From: Sediminicola arcticus
GTDB taxonomy: Bacteria; Bacteroidota; Bacteroidia; Flavobacteriales; Flavobacteriaceae
DNA length: 64,000 nucleotides
Reading direction: 5' to 3'
NCBI RefSeq assembly: GCF_040566695.1
Contig: NZ_JBEXAE010000001.1
Span: 434,001 to 498,000, forward strand
Shown here: positions 27,480 to 36,840 of the stretch, piece by piece
How the letters are laid out: the number at the start of each line of letters is the position of its first letter
How positions within the stretch are numbered: position 1 is the first letter of the stretch
Position numbers and translations under genes: made by a program
The notes under the pieces: generated by a model
What the model was told of the DNA's origin: nothing
What the model saw: the letters and a program-made list of their open reading frames with translations, nothing else
The model's database searches: none

Positions 27480-27514
27480 GGACCTGGACAGAAGTGTCTG
27501 GGTCCGTTTTTTTT
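27480..27514 (+). terminator. Strong terminator about 330 bases after lpxH
   Basis: GGACCTGGACA, loop GAAG, TGTCTGGGTCC (11 pairs with two wobbles), then eight T at 27507-27514. There is no coding gene on the + strand for 330 bases before it, which suggests it ends a small RNA. Confidence 0.85.
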
Positions 27515-27585
27515 AAAAATATTCTATTTTTTTAATAACTTTCAATTATCAACTTTTTATTATTGATAATTATGATGACATTTTT

Positions 27586-29274
27586 CTAGCGTAGGTCCCT
27601 AAGCTTCAATTGTAAGCTCACATTGCCCTGCCACTCATTTTCATCTAAGGAATATACTGCACTAAAGGATTGTTGATTGGCAACTAAGTGTAATTTCTCC
27701 CCTAAACTAAAACCTATACCCCCAATAGCACCATTACCATATTGGGATGCAGTTAGTTTAAGGTGTTTTTCATCCTGTCCTACCCCTTTTGCATATCCAG
27801 TATCCTTTAAATGATCTGTCATGAATACGGGTGCTAAATTCTCTGGTCCAAATGGAGCAAATTGTTTCAATATCCGCATCAATTTAGGGGAAATATCTAC
27901 CAGATCAATTTGGGAATCTATCACTATTTCTGGCGTTAGTAAGTTAACGTCTATGGTCTCTGAAACCACTTTTTCGAACTTTGCTTTAAAGGCAGAGTAT
28001 TGTTCTTCCAAAAGGGTAAGTCCGGCTGCGTATTTATGTCCTCCGAACTGTTCAATACAATCTGCACAATCTTCTAGCGCATTATACACATCAAATCCCT
28101 TAACGGATCGTGCCGAAGCGGCCAATTTGTCGCCGCTTTTTGTAAATACCAAGGTTGGTCTATAATAGGTTTCCGTAAGTCTGGAAGCCACAATACCAAT
28201 GACCCCCTTATGCCAAGTATCCTTATAAACTACAGAAGTATATCTTTCTTCCTCCTTATTTTGTTGGATCTGCAACAAGGCCTCTTGGGTAATTTCCTGA
28301 TCCAATTCCCGTCTATCCGCATTAAATTTCTCTATCCCGGCAGCCAATTTTTCTGCTTGGAACAAATCTGTTTCCTTCAATAAATTAACCGCGTGTTGCC
28401 CATGTTCCATCCTTCCAGCTGCATTGATACGAGGGGCGATGATAAAGACCACATCGGTAATAGTAAATTCCTGTTTTTTTGTTTGTTGCATAATAGCCCT
28501 AAAACCAGCTCTAGGACTAGAATTAATGACCTGCATACCAAAATAAGCCAGCACTCGGTTCTCTCCTGTAATAGGAACTATATCTGCCCCTATAGCCGTG
28601 GCCACAAGATCTAAAAAAGGAATAACGTCTTCAATGGTTTCCCCTTTCCTAGATCCTAGAGCCTGAATCAACTTAAATCCTACCCCGCAACCGCAAAGTT
28701 CATCGTAAGGGTAATTGCAGTCATTGCGTTTAGGGTCTAAAACTGCAATGGCATTAGGTAATATATCTCCTGGCCGGTGGTGGTCACAGATGATAAAATC
28801 AATGCCCTTTTCTTTGGCATAAGCTACTTTATCCACGGCCTTGATCCCACAATCCAAGGCAATGATTAACGTAAACCCATTATCCTCCGCAAAATCAATC
28901 CCTGCATATGAAACGCCATAACCTTCTCCGTACCTATCAGGAATATAGGTAGCAACGTTGGGATAGTACTGCAATAAATAAGAAGATATTAAGGCAACCG
29001 AAGTTGTCCCATCCACATCATAATCTCCATACACCAAGATGTTTTCACCTTCTGAAATAGCCTCTTCAATCCGCTGCACTGCCAAATCCATATCCTTCAT
29101 TAAAAAAGGGTCGTGCAGTTGGGACAACTCAGGTCTGAAAAATAATTTTGCTGCTTCAAAAGAAGCTATACCACGCTGTAACAATAAAAATGCTACCAAC
29201 GGATCTACTTTAAGTTCATTGGCAAGCGCCATCACTTTATATTCTTCTGGTTTTGGTTTTAGCGTCCATCGCAT
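27586..29274 (-). CDS. recJ: Single-stranded-DNA-specific exonuclease RecJ
   Basis: 562 residues, full length. A 5'-3' ssDNA exonuclease in recombination and mismatch repair. DHH-family motifs: GDYDVDGTTS (about 80-89), IALDCGIKAV, ICDHHRPG, DHHA1-type GGHKYAAG near residue 400, and a C-terminal OB-fold region. Monocistronic on the minus strand. Confidence 0.94.
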   Translation of the reverse strand: MRWTLKPKPEEYKVMALANELKVDPLVAFLLLQRGIASFEAAKLFFRPELSQLHDPFLMKDMDLAVQRIEEAISEGENILVYGDYDVDGTTSVALISSYLLQYYPNVATYIPDRYGEGYGVSYAGIDFAEDNGFTLIIALDCGIKAVDKVAYAKEKGIDFIICDHHRPGDILPNAIAVLDPKRNDCNYPYDELCGCGVGFKLIQALGSRKGETIEDVIPFLDLVATAIGADIVPITGENRVLAYFGMQVINSSPRAGFRAIMQQTKKQEFTITDVVFIIAPRINAAGRMEHGQHAVNLLKETDLFQAEKLAAGIEKFNADRRELDQEITQEALLQIQQNKEEERYTSVVYKDTWHKGVIGIVASRLTETYYRPTLVFTKSGDKLAASARSVKGFDVYNALEDCADCIEQFGGHKYAAGLTLLEEQYSAFKAKFEKVVSETIDVNLLTPEIVIDSQIDLVDISPKLMRILKQFAPFGPENLAPVFMTDHLKDTGYAKGVGQDEKHLKLTASQYGNGAIGGIGFSLGEKLHLVANQQSFSAVYSLDENEWQGNVSLQLKLRDLR

Positions 29275-29322
29275 AGCATTGGTATAGGTTAAAAGGTTTT
29301 CCCAATAAATGAATTAGGTCCT

Positions 29323-29357
29323 AAATAGGCTGCTATTAGTACTAACAGCGCCTATTT
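29323..29357 (-). terminator. Hairpin overlapping the end of the OsmC gene
   Basis: AAATAGGC at 29323-29330 pairs with GCCTATTT at 29350-29357, with further inner pairing (GCT/AGC, TTAGT/ACTAA). It overlaps the TAG stop of the OsmC gene. No T-run follows, so termination is only a guess. Confidence 0.5.
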
Positions 29358-29774
29358 ATGGTGAAAAATAGTCTTGACCTCAAGTTCAGCAAACTTTCTG
29401 AACATCTCCATTACACCACAATATTTCTCAATGGATAAATCAATGGCCCTTTGTAGTTTATGTTCCAATAGATTACTGCCATGAAAATGGTATTCTAGGG
29501 TCACCTTATCATAGAATTTTGGATCCTCCTCGGTGAGGTTGGCGATGGTCTCCATATGGAATTCATCAACCTCTAATTTCATTTTCTTTATCATAGAGGC
29601 AACATCTAATCCGGAACATCCTGCCAACGCCGTTAACATAAGTGCTTTAGGTCTGTATCCGTTTCCTTCCCCACCATTCTCTGGTCCTGCATCTATACGA
29701 AGATTCAATCCTGATGGATTGGTGCTTTCAAAGGCCATATTACCGAGCCATTTGGTAGAAATATGATTTGTCAT
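29352..29774 (-). CDS. OsmC-family peroxiredoxin-like protein
   Basis: 140 residues. OsmC/Ohr-fold proteins reduce organic hydroperoxides with two cysteines, here in ALAGCSGLD and EKYCGVME. Start ATG 29774 (MTNHIST); an in-frame Met at 29837 would overlap the divergent gene's promoter and adds a non-conserved hydrophobic stretch. Divergent from an AhpD-like gene, so the intergenic 29775-29830 probably serves two peroxide-related genes. Confidence 0.87.
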   Translation of the reverse strand: MTNHISTKWLGNMAFESTNPSGLNLRIDAGPENGGEGNGYRPKALMLTALAGCSGLDVASMIKKMKLEVDEFHMETIANLTEEDPKFYDKVTLEYHFHGSNLLEHKLQRAIDLSIEKYCGVMEMFRKFAELEVKTIFHHK

Positions 29775-29830
29775 GATCTTAATTTTTTTGTTACTTGTAG
29801 TGTTCAAAAATACAACATAAATATACAAAT

Positions 29831-30421
29831 ATGCCATTAGTCACGCCCTTAGACCCATCCCATGATAACGAAACCGAAGAACTTGCAAAGTTCTTTAACG
29901 AGACGCTTGGGTTCTGCCCAAATTCGGTGTTGACAATGCAACACAGACCTGCTATATCAAAGGCATTTATCAATTTGAACAAGGCCGTTATGGCCAACGA
30001 AGGAAGGGTTACTTCTGCCTTAAAAAGAATGATTGCATGGGTCAGTAGCAACGCTACTGGATGCAGGTATTGCCAAGCACATGCCATTAGGGCTGCAGAG
30101 CGTTATGGTGCAGAACAGGAGCAATTGGACCATATTTGGGAATATCGCACCCACCCCTCATTTTCTGAAGCTGAGAGGGCCGCATTAGATTTTTCATTGT
30201 TGGCCTCACAAGTGCCTAATGCAGTGGACGAAATAATTAAAGAGCGTTTATACACTTATTGGAACGAGGGTGAAATTGTTGAAATGTTAGGGGTTATCTC
30301 CCTTTTCGGGTACCTCAATAGATGGAACGATTCCATGGGTACCACTATTGAAAAAGGTGCCGTGGAAAGTGGTGAGCACTATTTAGGAAAACACGGTTGG
30401 GAAAAAGGGAAACACATTTAG
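29831..30421 (+). CDS. Carboxymuconolactone decarboxylase family / AhpD-like protein
   Basis: 196 residues, all-alpha, with the AhpD-type redox motif CRYCQAHAI (about 77-85), which has the CxxC and nearby His expected for peroxidase-related activity. Its stop directly abuts the adenine deaminase start, so the two are one operon. Confidence 0.85.
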   Translation: MPLVTPLDPSHDNETEELAKFFNETLGFCPNSVLTMQHRPAISKAFINLNKAVMANEGRVTSALKRMIAWVSSNATGCRYCQAHAIRAAERYGAEQEQLDHIWEYRTHPSFSEAERAALDFSLLASQVPNAVDEIIKERLYTYWNEGEIVEMLGVISLFGYLNRWNDSMGTTIEKGAVESGEHYLGKHGWEKGKHI

Positions 30422-32044
30422 ATGAAAAAAATTCTAGGCCAATTCGTATCTATTGAAGAGAGAAGTATATTTCCCGCAGAGGTTACTATAAAAAACGGTA
30501 AAATCTTATCCGTTCAAAAAAAAGAGCACAATCATAAAAACTACATCCTTCCTGGCTTTATAGATGCCCATATACATATAGAGAGTTCTATGTTAGTGCC
30601 TTCAGAGTTTGCAAGGATAGCTGTACTTCATGGTACAGTCGCCACAGTGTCCGACCCCCATGAAATTGCCAATGTATTGGGAGCTGAAGGGGTTCATTTT
30701 ATGGTTGCCAACGGGAATAAATCCCATTTAAAGTTTCATTTCGGAGCCCCGTCATGTGTGCCTGCGACCTCTTTTGAAACAGCGGGCGCCACGATAGATT
30801 CAGATGGGATAAAGGAGCTTTTAGCCTCCCCTGACATCTATTATTTAGCCGAAATGATGAATTATCCAGGGGTGTTATTCAATGATACGGAAGTTTTAAA
30901 GAAAATTGCTTGGGCTAAACACTACAACAAACCCGTAGACGGTCATGCCCCAGGATTACATGGCGAAGAAGCCCAGAAATATTATGTAGCAGGCATTACT
31001 ACGGACCATGAATGTTTTACCATGGAGGAAGCGCAAGAAAAATTGGAATTGGGAATGAAGGTGATCATTAGAGAGGGAAGTGCTGCCAAAAATTTTGAAG
31101 CCCTTATCCCCTTACTCCCTAAGCATTTTGAACAAATGATGTTTTGCTCGGATGACAAACACCCCGATGATTTGATTTTGGGTCATATAAACCAACTTTG
31201 TGCACGAGCCGTCGCCAAGGGAATCGATGTTTTTAAAGTGCTACAAGCAGCTTGCATCAACCCTGCCAAACACTACAAAATGGATGTAGGCCTTCTTAAA
31301 GAAGGTGACGCAGCAGATTTTATTGTTGTGGAAGACCTAAAGAATTTTAAGGTAGTTGAGACCTATATCAATGGGGAACTAGTTGCAGAAAACGGTAACT
31401 CAAAAATAGCGGCTATTCCTTTTGAGACGCCAAACAATTTTAAGGTACATCCGAAAAAAGAAGAAGACTTTTTCCTCCAGGCCATTGGGGATCATATCCG
31501 TGTCATAGAAGCTTTGGATGGGGAACTTATCACCAGAGAAATCCAGGCAGAAAATCTAGTTCAAAATGGCAACTTGGAGTCTAACACGGCCTCCGATATC
31601 TTAAAAATAGCCGTAGTAAACCGGTATAGCAACAAACCTCCCGCTATTGGGTTTATCAAAAATTTTGGTCTAAAAAAAGGGGCTCTCGCTAGTTCAGTAG
31701 CCCATGATTCCCATAATATTATTGTTGTGGGCACTACCGATGAGGAGATATGTAAGGCCGTAAACCTCATTATAAAAAACCGAGGTGGTATCTGCGCTAT
31801 TGGACCCGGTGTTCAAAAGAGTCTAGCCCTTCCAGTAGCTGGAATTATGAGCGATATGGACGGTTGGGAAACGGGAAGATTGTACCAGGAAATAGATGCT
31901 CTGTCCAAAAAATTGGGCTGTACCTTAAAGGCGCCCTTCATGACTTTATCTTTTATGGCCCTACTTGTAATTCCCGACCTCAAATTATCGGACAAGGGAT
32001 TGTTTAGTGGTAGCAAATTTAAATTTGTAGATCTACAGATTTAA
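30422..32044 (+). CDS. ade: Adenine deaminase
   Basis: Converts adenine to hypoxanthine and ammonia in purine salvage. 540 residues, amidohydrolase superfamily. Metal motif DAHIHIESS (about 49-57), then SDPHEIANV, GHAPGL, TDHECF, CSDDKHPDD, and the family-specific C-terminal domain (SVAHDSHNIIVVG). Zero-base spacing to the upstream AhpD-like gene. Confidence 0.94.
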   Translation: MKKILGQFVSIEERSIFPAEVTIKNGKILSVQKKEHNHKNYILPGFIDAHIHIESSMLVPSEFARIAVLHGTVATVSDPHEIANVLGAEGVHFMVANGNKSHLKFHFGAPSCVPATSFETAGATIDSDGIKELLASPDIYYLAEMMNYPGVLFNDTEVLKKIAWAKHYNKPVDGHAPGLHGEEAQKYYVAGITTDHECFTMEEAQEKLELGMKVIIREGSAAKNFEALIPLLPKHFEQMMFCSDDKHPDDLILGHINQLCARAVAKGIDVFKVLQAACINPAKHYKMDVGLLKEGDAADFIVVEDLKNFKVVETYINGELVAENGNSKIAAIPFETPNNFKVHPKKEEDFFLQAIGDHIRVIEALDGELITREIQAENLVQNGNLESNTASDILKIAVVNRYSNKPPAIGFIKNFGLKKGALASSVAHDSHNIIVVGTTDEEICKAVNLIIKNRGGICAIGPGVQKSLALPVAGIMSDMDGWETGRLYQEIDALSKKLGCTLKAPFMTLSFMALLVIPDLKLSDKGLFSGSKFKFVDLQI

Positions 32045-32191
32045 TAGAATAATGCAAAATATAAATTTACAACCCATAGAATGCTTATTAAACAAAGAAA
32101 GATAAGCAGAACACAAAAGGTGGTAGTTGGGTGGGTATCGCCAAATTTTTATTTAACATTCGTTGAACATATTCCTTTTAAAACACTGTAA

Positions 32192-32863
32192 CTAATTTTT
32201 CCCTCCTACCACAATCACAATCTCTCCCTTTGGGGGCTTGATGGTATAGTGAGCTAAAACATCAGTTACTGTTCCCCTAACGGTTTCTTCGTACATTTTT
32301 GTAAGCTCCCTAGAAACTGAAACGGGCCTTTCCGATCCAAAATATTCCACAAAATTGGTCAGTGTCTTTATTAGTTTATGAGGTGACTCGTAAAATATGA
32401 TGGTCCTTGTCTCTTCGGCCAATAACAATAGGCGGGTCTGTCTTCCTTTTTTCACTGGTAAAAAGCCCTCAAAGACAAATTTATCGTTAGGAAGACCACT
32501 GTTTACCAAGGCTGGAACAAAGGCTGTCGCCCCAGGAAGGCAATCTACTTCAATATCATTTTCCACACAGGCTCTAGTCAGTAGAAATCCTGGATCTGAA
32601 ATTGCTGGCGTCCCTGCATCTGAAATAAGTGCCATGGTTTCTCCTGCTTGCATCCTTTTAACCAAGGCATCCACAGTTTTGTGCTCATTGTGCATGTGAT
32701 GGCTCTGCATTGGAGTCCCTATGGAATAGTGATGCAGTAATTTACCACTGGTTCTAGTATCTTCTGCCAAAATTAGATCTACCTCCTTAAGGATTCTCAA
32801 TGCTCTAAGCGTGATGTCTTCCAAATTGCCAATTGGCGTAGGAACAATATATAATTTTCCCAT
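32192..32863 (-). CDS. rsmI: 16S rRNA (cytidine1402-2'-O)-methyltransferase
   Basis: 223 residues with the SAM-dependent tetrapyrrole-methylase fold: LYIVPTPIGNLEDIT at the N-terminus, AEDTRTSG, ISDAGTPAISDPGF and the C-terminal RELTKMYEE. Methylates C1402 of 16S rRNA in the decoding centre. It is shorter than E. coli RsmI because the C-terminal extension is missing, which is common. Confidence 0.94.
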   Translation of the reverse strand: MGKLYIVPTPIGNLEDITLRALRILKEVDLILAEDTRTSGKLLHHYSIGTPMQSHHMHNEHKTVDALVKRMQAGETMALISDAGTPAISDPGFLLTRACVENDIEVDCLPGATAFVPALVNSGLPNDKFVFEGFLPVKKGRQTRLLLLAEETRTIIFYESPHKLIKTLTNFVEYFGSERPVSVSRELTKMYEETVRGTVTDVLAHYTIKPPKGEIVIVVGGKN

Positions 32864-32889
32864 GTGATTGTGTAAAGGTTCAAAAATAG

Positions 32890-32923
32890 GCAGCCGAAAA
32901 TTGTTAACCCAATTTTCGGCTGC
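32890..32923 (-). terminator. 14-bp perfect hairpin terminator
   Basis: Arms 32890-32903 and 32910-32923 are exact complements with a 6-base loop. On the minus strand it is followed by CTATTTTTG. It lies 24 bases past the stop of the 227-residue gene. Confidence 0.78.
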
Positions 32924-32947
32924 GGTCTTTGATGATAGTCAATCTTT

Positions 32948-33631
32948 TTAAGAAAACCTCCGCTCTATCAATCCCATAAATCGAGCTGCATACTGCTCTT
33001 TACCTTCCCAATTGTTATAATCTGGTTTAACCATATTAATTATAAAGGCAATTGATCGCTCCTCTGATGCAATAGTATTTAATTGGGAAATCACCCGATT
33101 ATAGTCTTCTGTACTATTGTTAAATAAATGCTTTACAAAAGCCAAACGATCATTAAGGTCTACTTTAATCTCTTTTGCAGCTTTCCCCTGTAATGGAGCT
33201 GTGAATTCTGGAATTGGCGTTTCTTTTTTTTGTGGTTCAAATAACTCTTGGTCGTTCTTAGCATAATTGGGCTGGGCCATAAACTCTGCCAAAACCTCAT
33301 CTATCCCTTTCCCATTGGGCATCTCAGAAACCATGTCCTTAATAGTATCTATTCCCGGGATAATTATATCTTCTTGATGTGGGTTGCTTTCCGGAACTGC
33401 CGAATTCCCCTCCAGAACGGCTGTAGCCATTTTCTCAAATTTTTCGACCATAGCATTTTTGGAAGCGTCTACCTCTACATCAGACAACCTTTCGTCTATA
33501 AATTTAAGCACTGCCAATTTCTCATATAATCCCCTAGCAGCTTCGTACATATCGGAAATATTGTGCAGATCCCTAGAAGTAATAATATCTGTGGATATGC
33601 GAACCAATTCTTCTTTTAGTTTTCTTTTCAT
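32948..33631 (-). CDS. Conserved hypothetical protein, 227 residues
   Basis: No recognised domain. The sequence is acidic to neutral and mostly helical in appearance: an N-terminal helical region (MKRKLKEELVRI to about 90), a Pro/Glu-rich linker (about 95-155), and a C-terminal helical region with DLNDRLAFVKHLFN and DYNRVISQLN (about 158-185). No signal peptide or membrane segment. I recall similar proteins next to rsmI and tdk in other flavobacteria, but cannot verify this. A scaffold or nucleoid role would be a guess. Confidence 0.75.
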   Translation of the reverse strand: MKRKLKEELVRISTDIITSRDLHNISDMYEAARGLYEKLAVLKFIDERLSDVEVDASKNAMVEKFEKMATAVLEGNSAVPESNPHQEDIIIPGIDTIKDMVSEMPNGKGIDEVLAEFMAQPNYAKNDQELFEPQKKETPIPEFTAPLQGKAAKEIKVDLNDRLAFVKHLFNNSTEDYNRVISQLNTIASEERSIAFIINMVKPDYNNWEGKEQYAARFMGLIERRFS

Positions 33632-33815
33632 CTTTTTTTATTTTAATATCGGTGAACACCTCAATAATTCTTGGTTTATCTACCCTATTATAAACGATTT
33701 AACCCTTAGTTACAACTTTTTTTTCCTTCTAACTCCAAGGGTGCAATTTTTTAATAATTTTATGGTTCTTTAAAATAGAAACGAAAAACACATTACTTTC
33801 GTCTAAAATTACAAA

Positions 33816-34463
33816 ATGTTTCTCGAAAATACTGTTAACCACAAAGAACAATTCGGCTGGATAGAAGTTATCTGCGGCTCCATGTTCTCAGGCAAGACCG
33901 AGGAACTGATTAGGAGACTTAAGAGAGCACAATTTGCGAAGCAAAAAGTGGAAATCTTTAAACCAATTGTGGATACACGATACCATGAGGATATGGTGGT
34001 ATCCCATGATGCAAATGAAATTAGATCTACTCCAGTGCCTGCGGCAGCGAATATTCGACTTTTGGCAGATGGATGCGATGTTGTTGGCATAGATGAAGCC
34101 CAGTTTTTTGATGATGAAATTGTGTCGGTTTGTAATGATTTGGCCAACAGAGGCGTAAGAGTATTGGTCGCTGGATTGGATATGGACTTTAAGGGAAACC
34201 CTTTTGGACCCATGCCTGCCTTAATGGCGACCGCTGAATACGTGACCAAAGTACATGCCATCTGCACGAGAACAGGAAATTTAGCCAACTACAGTTTTAG
34301 AAAATCTACCAATGATAAATTAGTCCTACTTGGTGAAACGGATGAATACGAGCCCTTGAGCAGGGCGGCGTATTATAAGGCTATGCTAAAAGAAAGGGTG
34401 CGGAATATAGAAGTAAAAGAGGAAGAAGAAATTAAGCAGGATAAAAAAAGGTCGGATGCCTAA
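33816..34463 (+). CDS. tdk: Thymidine kinase
   Basis: 215 residues. Phosphorylates thymidine with ATP. Walker A GSMFSGKTEE (about 21-30), DEAQFF, and the substrate lasso region ICTRTGNLANYSFR. In most type II Tdks two CxxC pairs hold zinc; here the first pair is reduced to CTRT and the C-terminal pair is absent (EPLSRAAYY). Overlaps the alr start by 8 bases. A TACTTTCG -7-like box precedes it. Confidence 0.92.
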   Translation: MFLENTVNHKEQFGWIEVICGSMFSGKTEELIRRLKRAQFAKQKVEIFKPIVDTRYHEDMVVSHDANEIRSTPVPAAANIRLLADGCDVVGIDEAQFFDDEIVSVCNDLANRGVRVLVAGLDMDFKGNPFGPMPALMATAEYVTKVHAICTRTGNLANYSFRKSTNDKLVLLGETDEYEPLSRAAYYKAMLKERVRNIEVKEEEEIKQDKKRSDA

Positions 34464-35565
34464 AGCTACAGAAACGGTCCTAGAAATAGACCTAAGTGCC
34501 CTAGAACACAATTACCAATATATAAGGTCCAAAATAAAACCTTCCACAAAATTTCTGGGTGTCGTTAAAGCCTTTGCTTACGGCAATGACTCAGTTAGGG
34601 TAGCGCAGAAGCTGGAAGATTTAGGGATTGATTATTTTGCCGTAGCATATGCCAAGGAAGGTGAAGTTTTGCGAGATGCAGGGATAAAATCGCCCATTCT
34701 AGTTTTGCATCCCATTCCTTCCGGTTTTGATACCATTATAGAACGATGTCTAGAGCCGAGTATCTATTCTGAACATATTTTGGATGCCTTTTTGGAAGCG
34801 GCCAAAAAGCACAGTCAGAAGGATTATCCCATTCATCTAAAATTCAATACTGGTCTAAACCGCTTGGGATTTAAAAAAGCAGAGGTTGCTAGGCTGATTG
34901 ATAAATTGACCCTAAGAAAAGAGGTAAAGGTTGTCTCTATTTTCTCCCATTTAGCGGCTACAGAAGATAAGAATGAGCGAGAATTTACCTTGGGGCAGAT
35001 CAACACGTTCAAAGAAATTGCCCTAGAAGTTGGAGAAAGACTGGGATACGAACCCAAACATCATATTTTGAATACCTCTGGGATTATCAATTATCCAGAG
35101 GCCCAATTTGATATGGTGCGCAGCGGTATTGGACTTTATGGCTATGGAAATGAGGCCATTATAGATGCAGAATTGCGACCAATTGCGACCTTAAAAACAA
35201 TCATTTCACAGCTTCATATCTTGGAAGCCAATGAAAGTGTAGGGTATAACCGGGCCTTTAAGGTGGATTCAAGAAAAGTTACGGCTACCTTGCCTCTTGG
35301 ACACGCAGATGGTATTGGCAGACCTTATGGCAATGGCAACGGACAAGTCTTTATCAATGGCAAAATGGCTCCTATTTTAGGCAACGTTTGCATGGACATG
35401 ATTATGGTAGATGCCACTGGAATTGATTGTAAGGAAGGAGACGAGGTAATTGTTTTTGGACCACAGACCTCGGCAGAAAAAATGGCCAGTAGGGCTAATA
35501 CCATTTCCTATGAATTGCTTACTGGAATCTCCCAACGTGTAAAACGAATTTTCTTGGATTCCTGA
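34456..35565 (+). CDS. alr: Alanine racemase
   Basis: 369 residues. PLP enzyme making D-alanine for peptidoglycan. The PLP Lys38 is in VVKAFAYGND (usually VVKANAYGHG), the second catalytic Tyr is in SVGYNRAF (about 258), and GNVCMDMIMVD is the C-terminal signature. Starts inside the end of tdk (8-base overlap), so it is translationally coupled. Confidence 0.93.
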   Translation: MPKATETVLEIDLSALEHNYQYIRSKIKPSTKFLGVVKAFAYGNDSVRVAQKLEDLGIDYFAVAYAKEGEVLRDAGIKSPILVLHPIPSGFDTIIERCLEPSIYSEHILDAFLEAAKKHSQKDYPIHLKFNTGLNRLGFKKAEVARLIDKLTLRKEVKVVSIFSHLAATEDKNEREFTLGQINTFKEIALEVGERLGYEPKHHILNTSGIINYPEAQFDMVRSGIGLYGYGNEAIIDAELRPIATLKTIISQLHILEANESVGYNRAFKVDSRKVTATLPLGHADGIGRPYGNGNGQVFINGKMAPILGNVCMDMIMVDATGIDCKEGDEVIVFGPQTSAEKMASRANTISYELLTGISQRVKRIFLDS

Positions 35566-35577
35566 TATTACTAAAAT

Positions 35578-35608
35578 TTTGTGACTTTCTATATTTTGTT
35601 TACTTTGG
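35578..35608 (+). promoter_or_regulatory. Promoter of mscL
   Basis: TTTG 35578-35581, 19 bases, TACTTTGG 35601-35608 (one mismatch to consensus). The mscL ATG is 29 bases downstream. Confidence 0.7.
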
Positions 35609-35637
35609 TGTACAATCAACCCCTAAACTAAAAATAA

Positions 35638-36060
35638 ATGGGCTTTTTTAAAGATTTTAAATCCTTTCTAATGAAAGGTGACATTGTCAGTTTGGCTACC
35701 GCTGTTGTTATTGGCGGTGCATTCAGTAAAATTGTCAACTCTGCGGTTAATGACATCCTTATGCCTGTAGTAGGTATAATTACCGGAGGAACCGATTTTA
35801 CTCAAAAATTTATCGCCTTAGATGGCAATAGCTATGAAAGCTTAGCTATTGCCCAAGAAGCGGGAGCTGCCGTTATGACCTATGGAAATTTGGTCCAAGC
35901 CTTAATCAATTTTGTCATTGCAGGTTTCTTCATTTATCTTTTCCTCAAGGCCTATGAGAAAAGCAAAAAGAAAGAAGAGGCGGCAGAACCTGCTCCACCT
36001 AAAGGTCCAAGTCAGGAAGAACTTTTAACGGAAATTAGAGATTTGCTCGCAAAAAAATAA
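35638..36060 (+). CDS. mscL: Large-conductance mechanosensitive channel
   Basis: 140 residues, inner-membrane pentamer that opens under osmotic downshock. N-terminal FKSFLMKGDIVSLATAVVIG leads into TM1 (about 15-40), then a periplasmic loop with GTDF, TM2 (about 85-105), and a charged C-terminal helix (KSKKKEEAAEP). Own promoter and terminator. Confidence 0.95.
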   Translation: MGFFKDFKSFLMKGDIVSLATAVVIGGAFSKIVNSAVNDILMPVVGIITGGTDFTQKFIALDGNSYESLAIAQEAGAAVMTYGNLVQALINFVIAGFFIYLFLKAYEKSKKKEEAAEPAPPKGPSQEELLTEIRDLLAKK

Positions 36061-36131
36061 TCACAATTTACCATCCAAATCCTTTCATGGATTATAGGGT
36101 GGACCGCTACACTACTGAAGTATAACCAAAG

Positions 36132-36173
36132 CCATCTAAAGCGTTTCGCTAACATTTTAGGTGGTTATTTTTT
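36132..36173 (+). terminator. Terminator of mscL
   Basis: CCATCTAAA (36132-36140) pairs with TTTAGGTGG (36156-36164) with one wobble, plus an inner GCG/CGC; a T-rich tail follows. Confidence 0.75.
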
Positions 36174-36206
36174 TAAATTCTATTTTTGCAACTTTCGCCA
36201 TTATTT

Positions 36207-36746
36207 ATGATTCAAGTTTCAAAAGAAATTTCCCTAAAGCCCATCTATCTGAAAGACCAAGGGTTATTATTGGAAGTGATTAGAAAAATATACCTGCCTG
36301 TGTACCGTCATTTATGGACGGACAATGGAGCGTTTTATTTTGAAAAAAATTATAGTGTCCCCAACCTGACTCAAGAGTTGGCCGAAGAGGGTTCCGATTA
36401 CTATTTTATAGTATTTCGTACCCAATTTGTAGGAATTTTGCGAATCCAATTTGAAAAAGAATGTGTTGACTTTCCTGGCAAACCGGCCACTAAACTGCAT
36501 AGAATTTATTTGGACCCTGAGGTCCATGGATTGGGAATTGGCCAACGCCTATTAGATTGGACCATAGAACAGAGTAAGGCTCGCCAAAGTTCCCTTTTAT
36601 GGTTGGAAGCCATGGATACCCAAAAACAATCCCTCCAGTTTTATCAAAAAAATAATTTTCACATATCAGGTAGCTTCAAACTGGAAGTTCCCAATATCAT
36701 TGAAAAATGGCAAGGTATGCACCGAATGTTTGTTGGATTGTTATAA
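36207..36746 (+). CDS. GNAT-family N-acetyltransferase
   Basis: 179 residues with the acetyl-CoA motif LHRIYLDPEVHGLGIGQRLL (about 94-113) and a C-terminal FYQKNNFHISG. Substrate unknown. Start is ATG 36207; the in-frame TTG at 36186 lies within a perfect TATTTTTG -7 box at 36181-36188. Confidence 0.85.
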   Translation: MIQVSKEISLKPIYLKDQGLLLEVIRKIYLPVYRHLWTDNGAFYFEKNYSVPNLTQELAEEGSDYYFIVFRTQFVGILRIQFEKECVDFPGKPATKLHRIYLDPEVHGLGIGQRLLDWTIEQSKARQSSLLWLEAMDTQKQSLQFYQKNNFHISGSFKLEVPNIIEKWQGMHRMFVGLL

Positions 36747-36789
36747 ATACCACTTTTTGTTATATTTTGATTATTCTTTTTCATAATAA

Positions 36790-36819
36790 TTGCTCAATCT
36801 CATAGTTTAAGTACATTTG
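36790..36819 (+). promoter_or_regulatory. Promoter of asd
   Basis: TTG 36790-36792, 19 bases, TACATTTG 36812-36819; the asd ATG follows at 36841. Confidence 0.75.
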
Positions 36820-36840
36820 TCCCCATAAAATTCATTAACT

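Noticed and set aside
36186..36206. TTG start of the GNAT gene at 36186
   Set aside because: It lies inside a perfect TATTTTTG -7 box; ATG 36207 is used.
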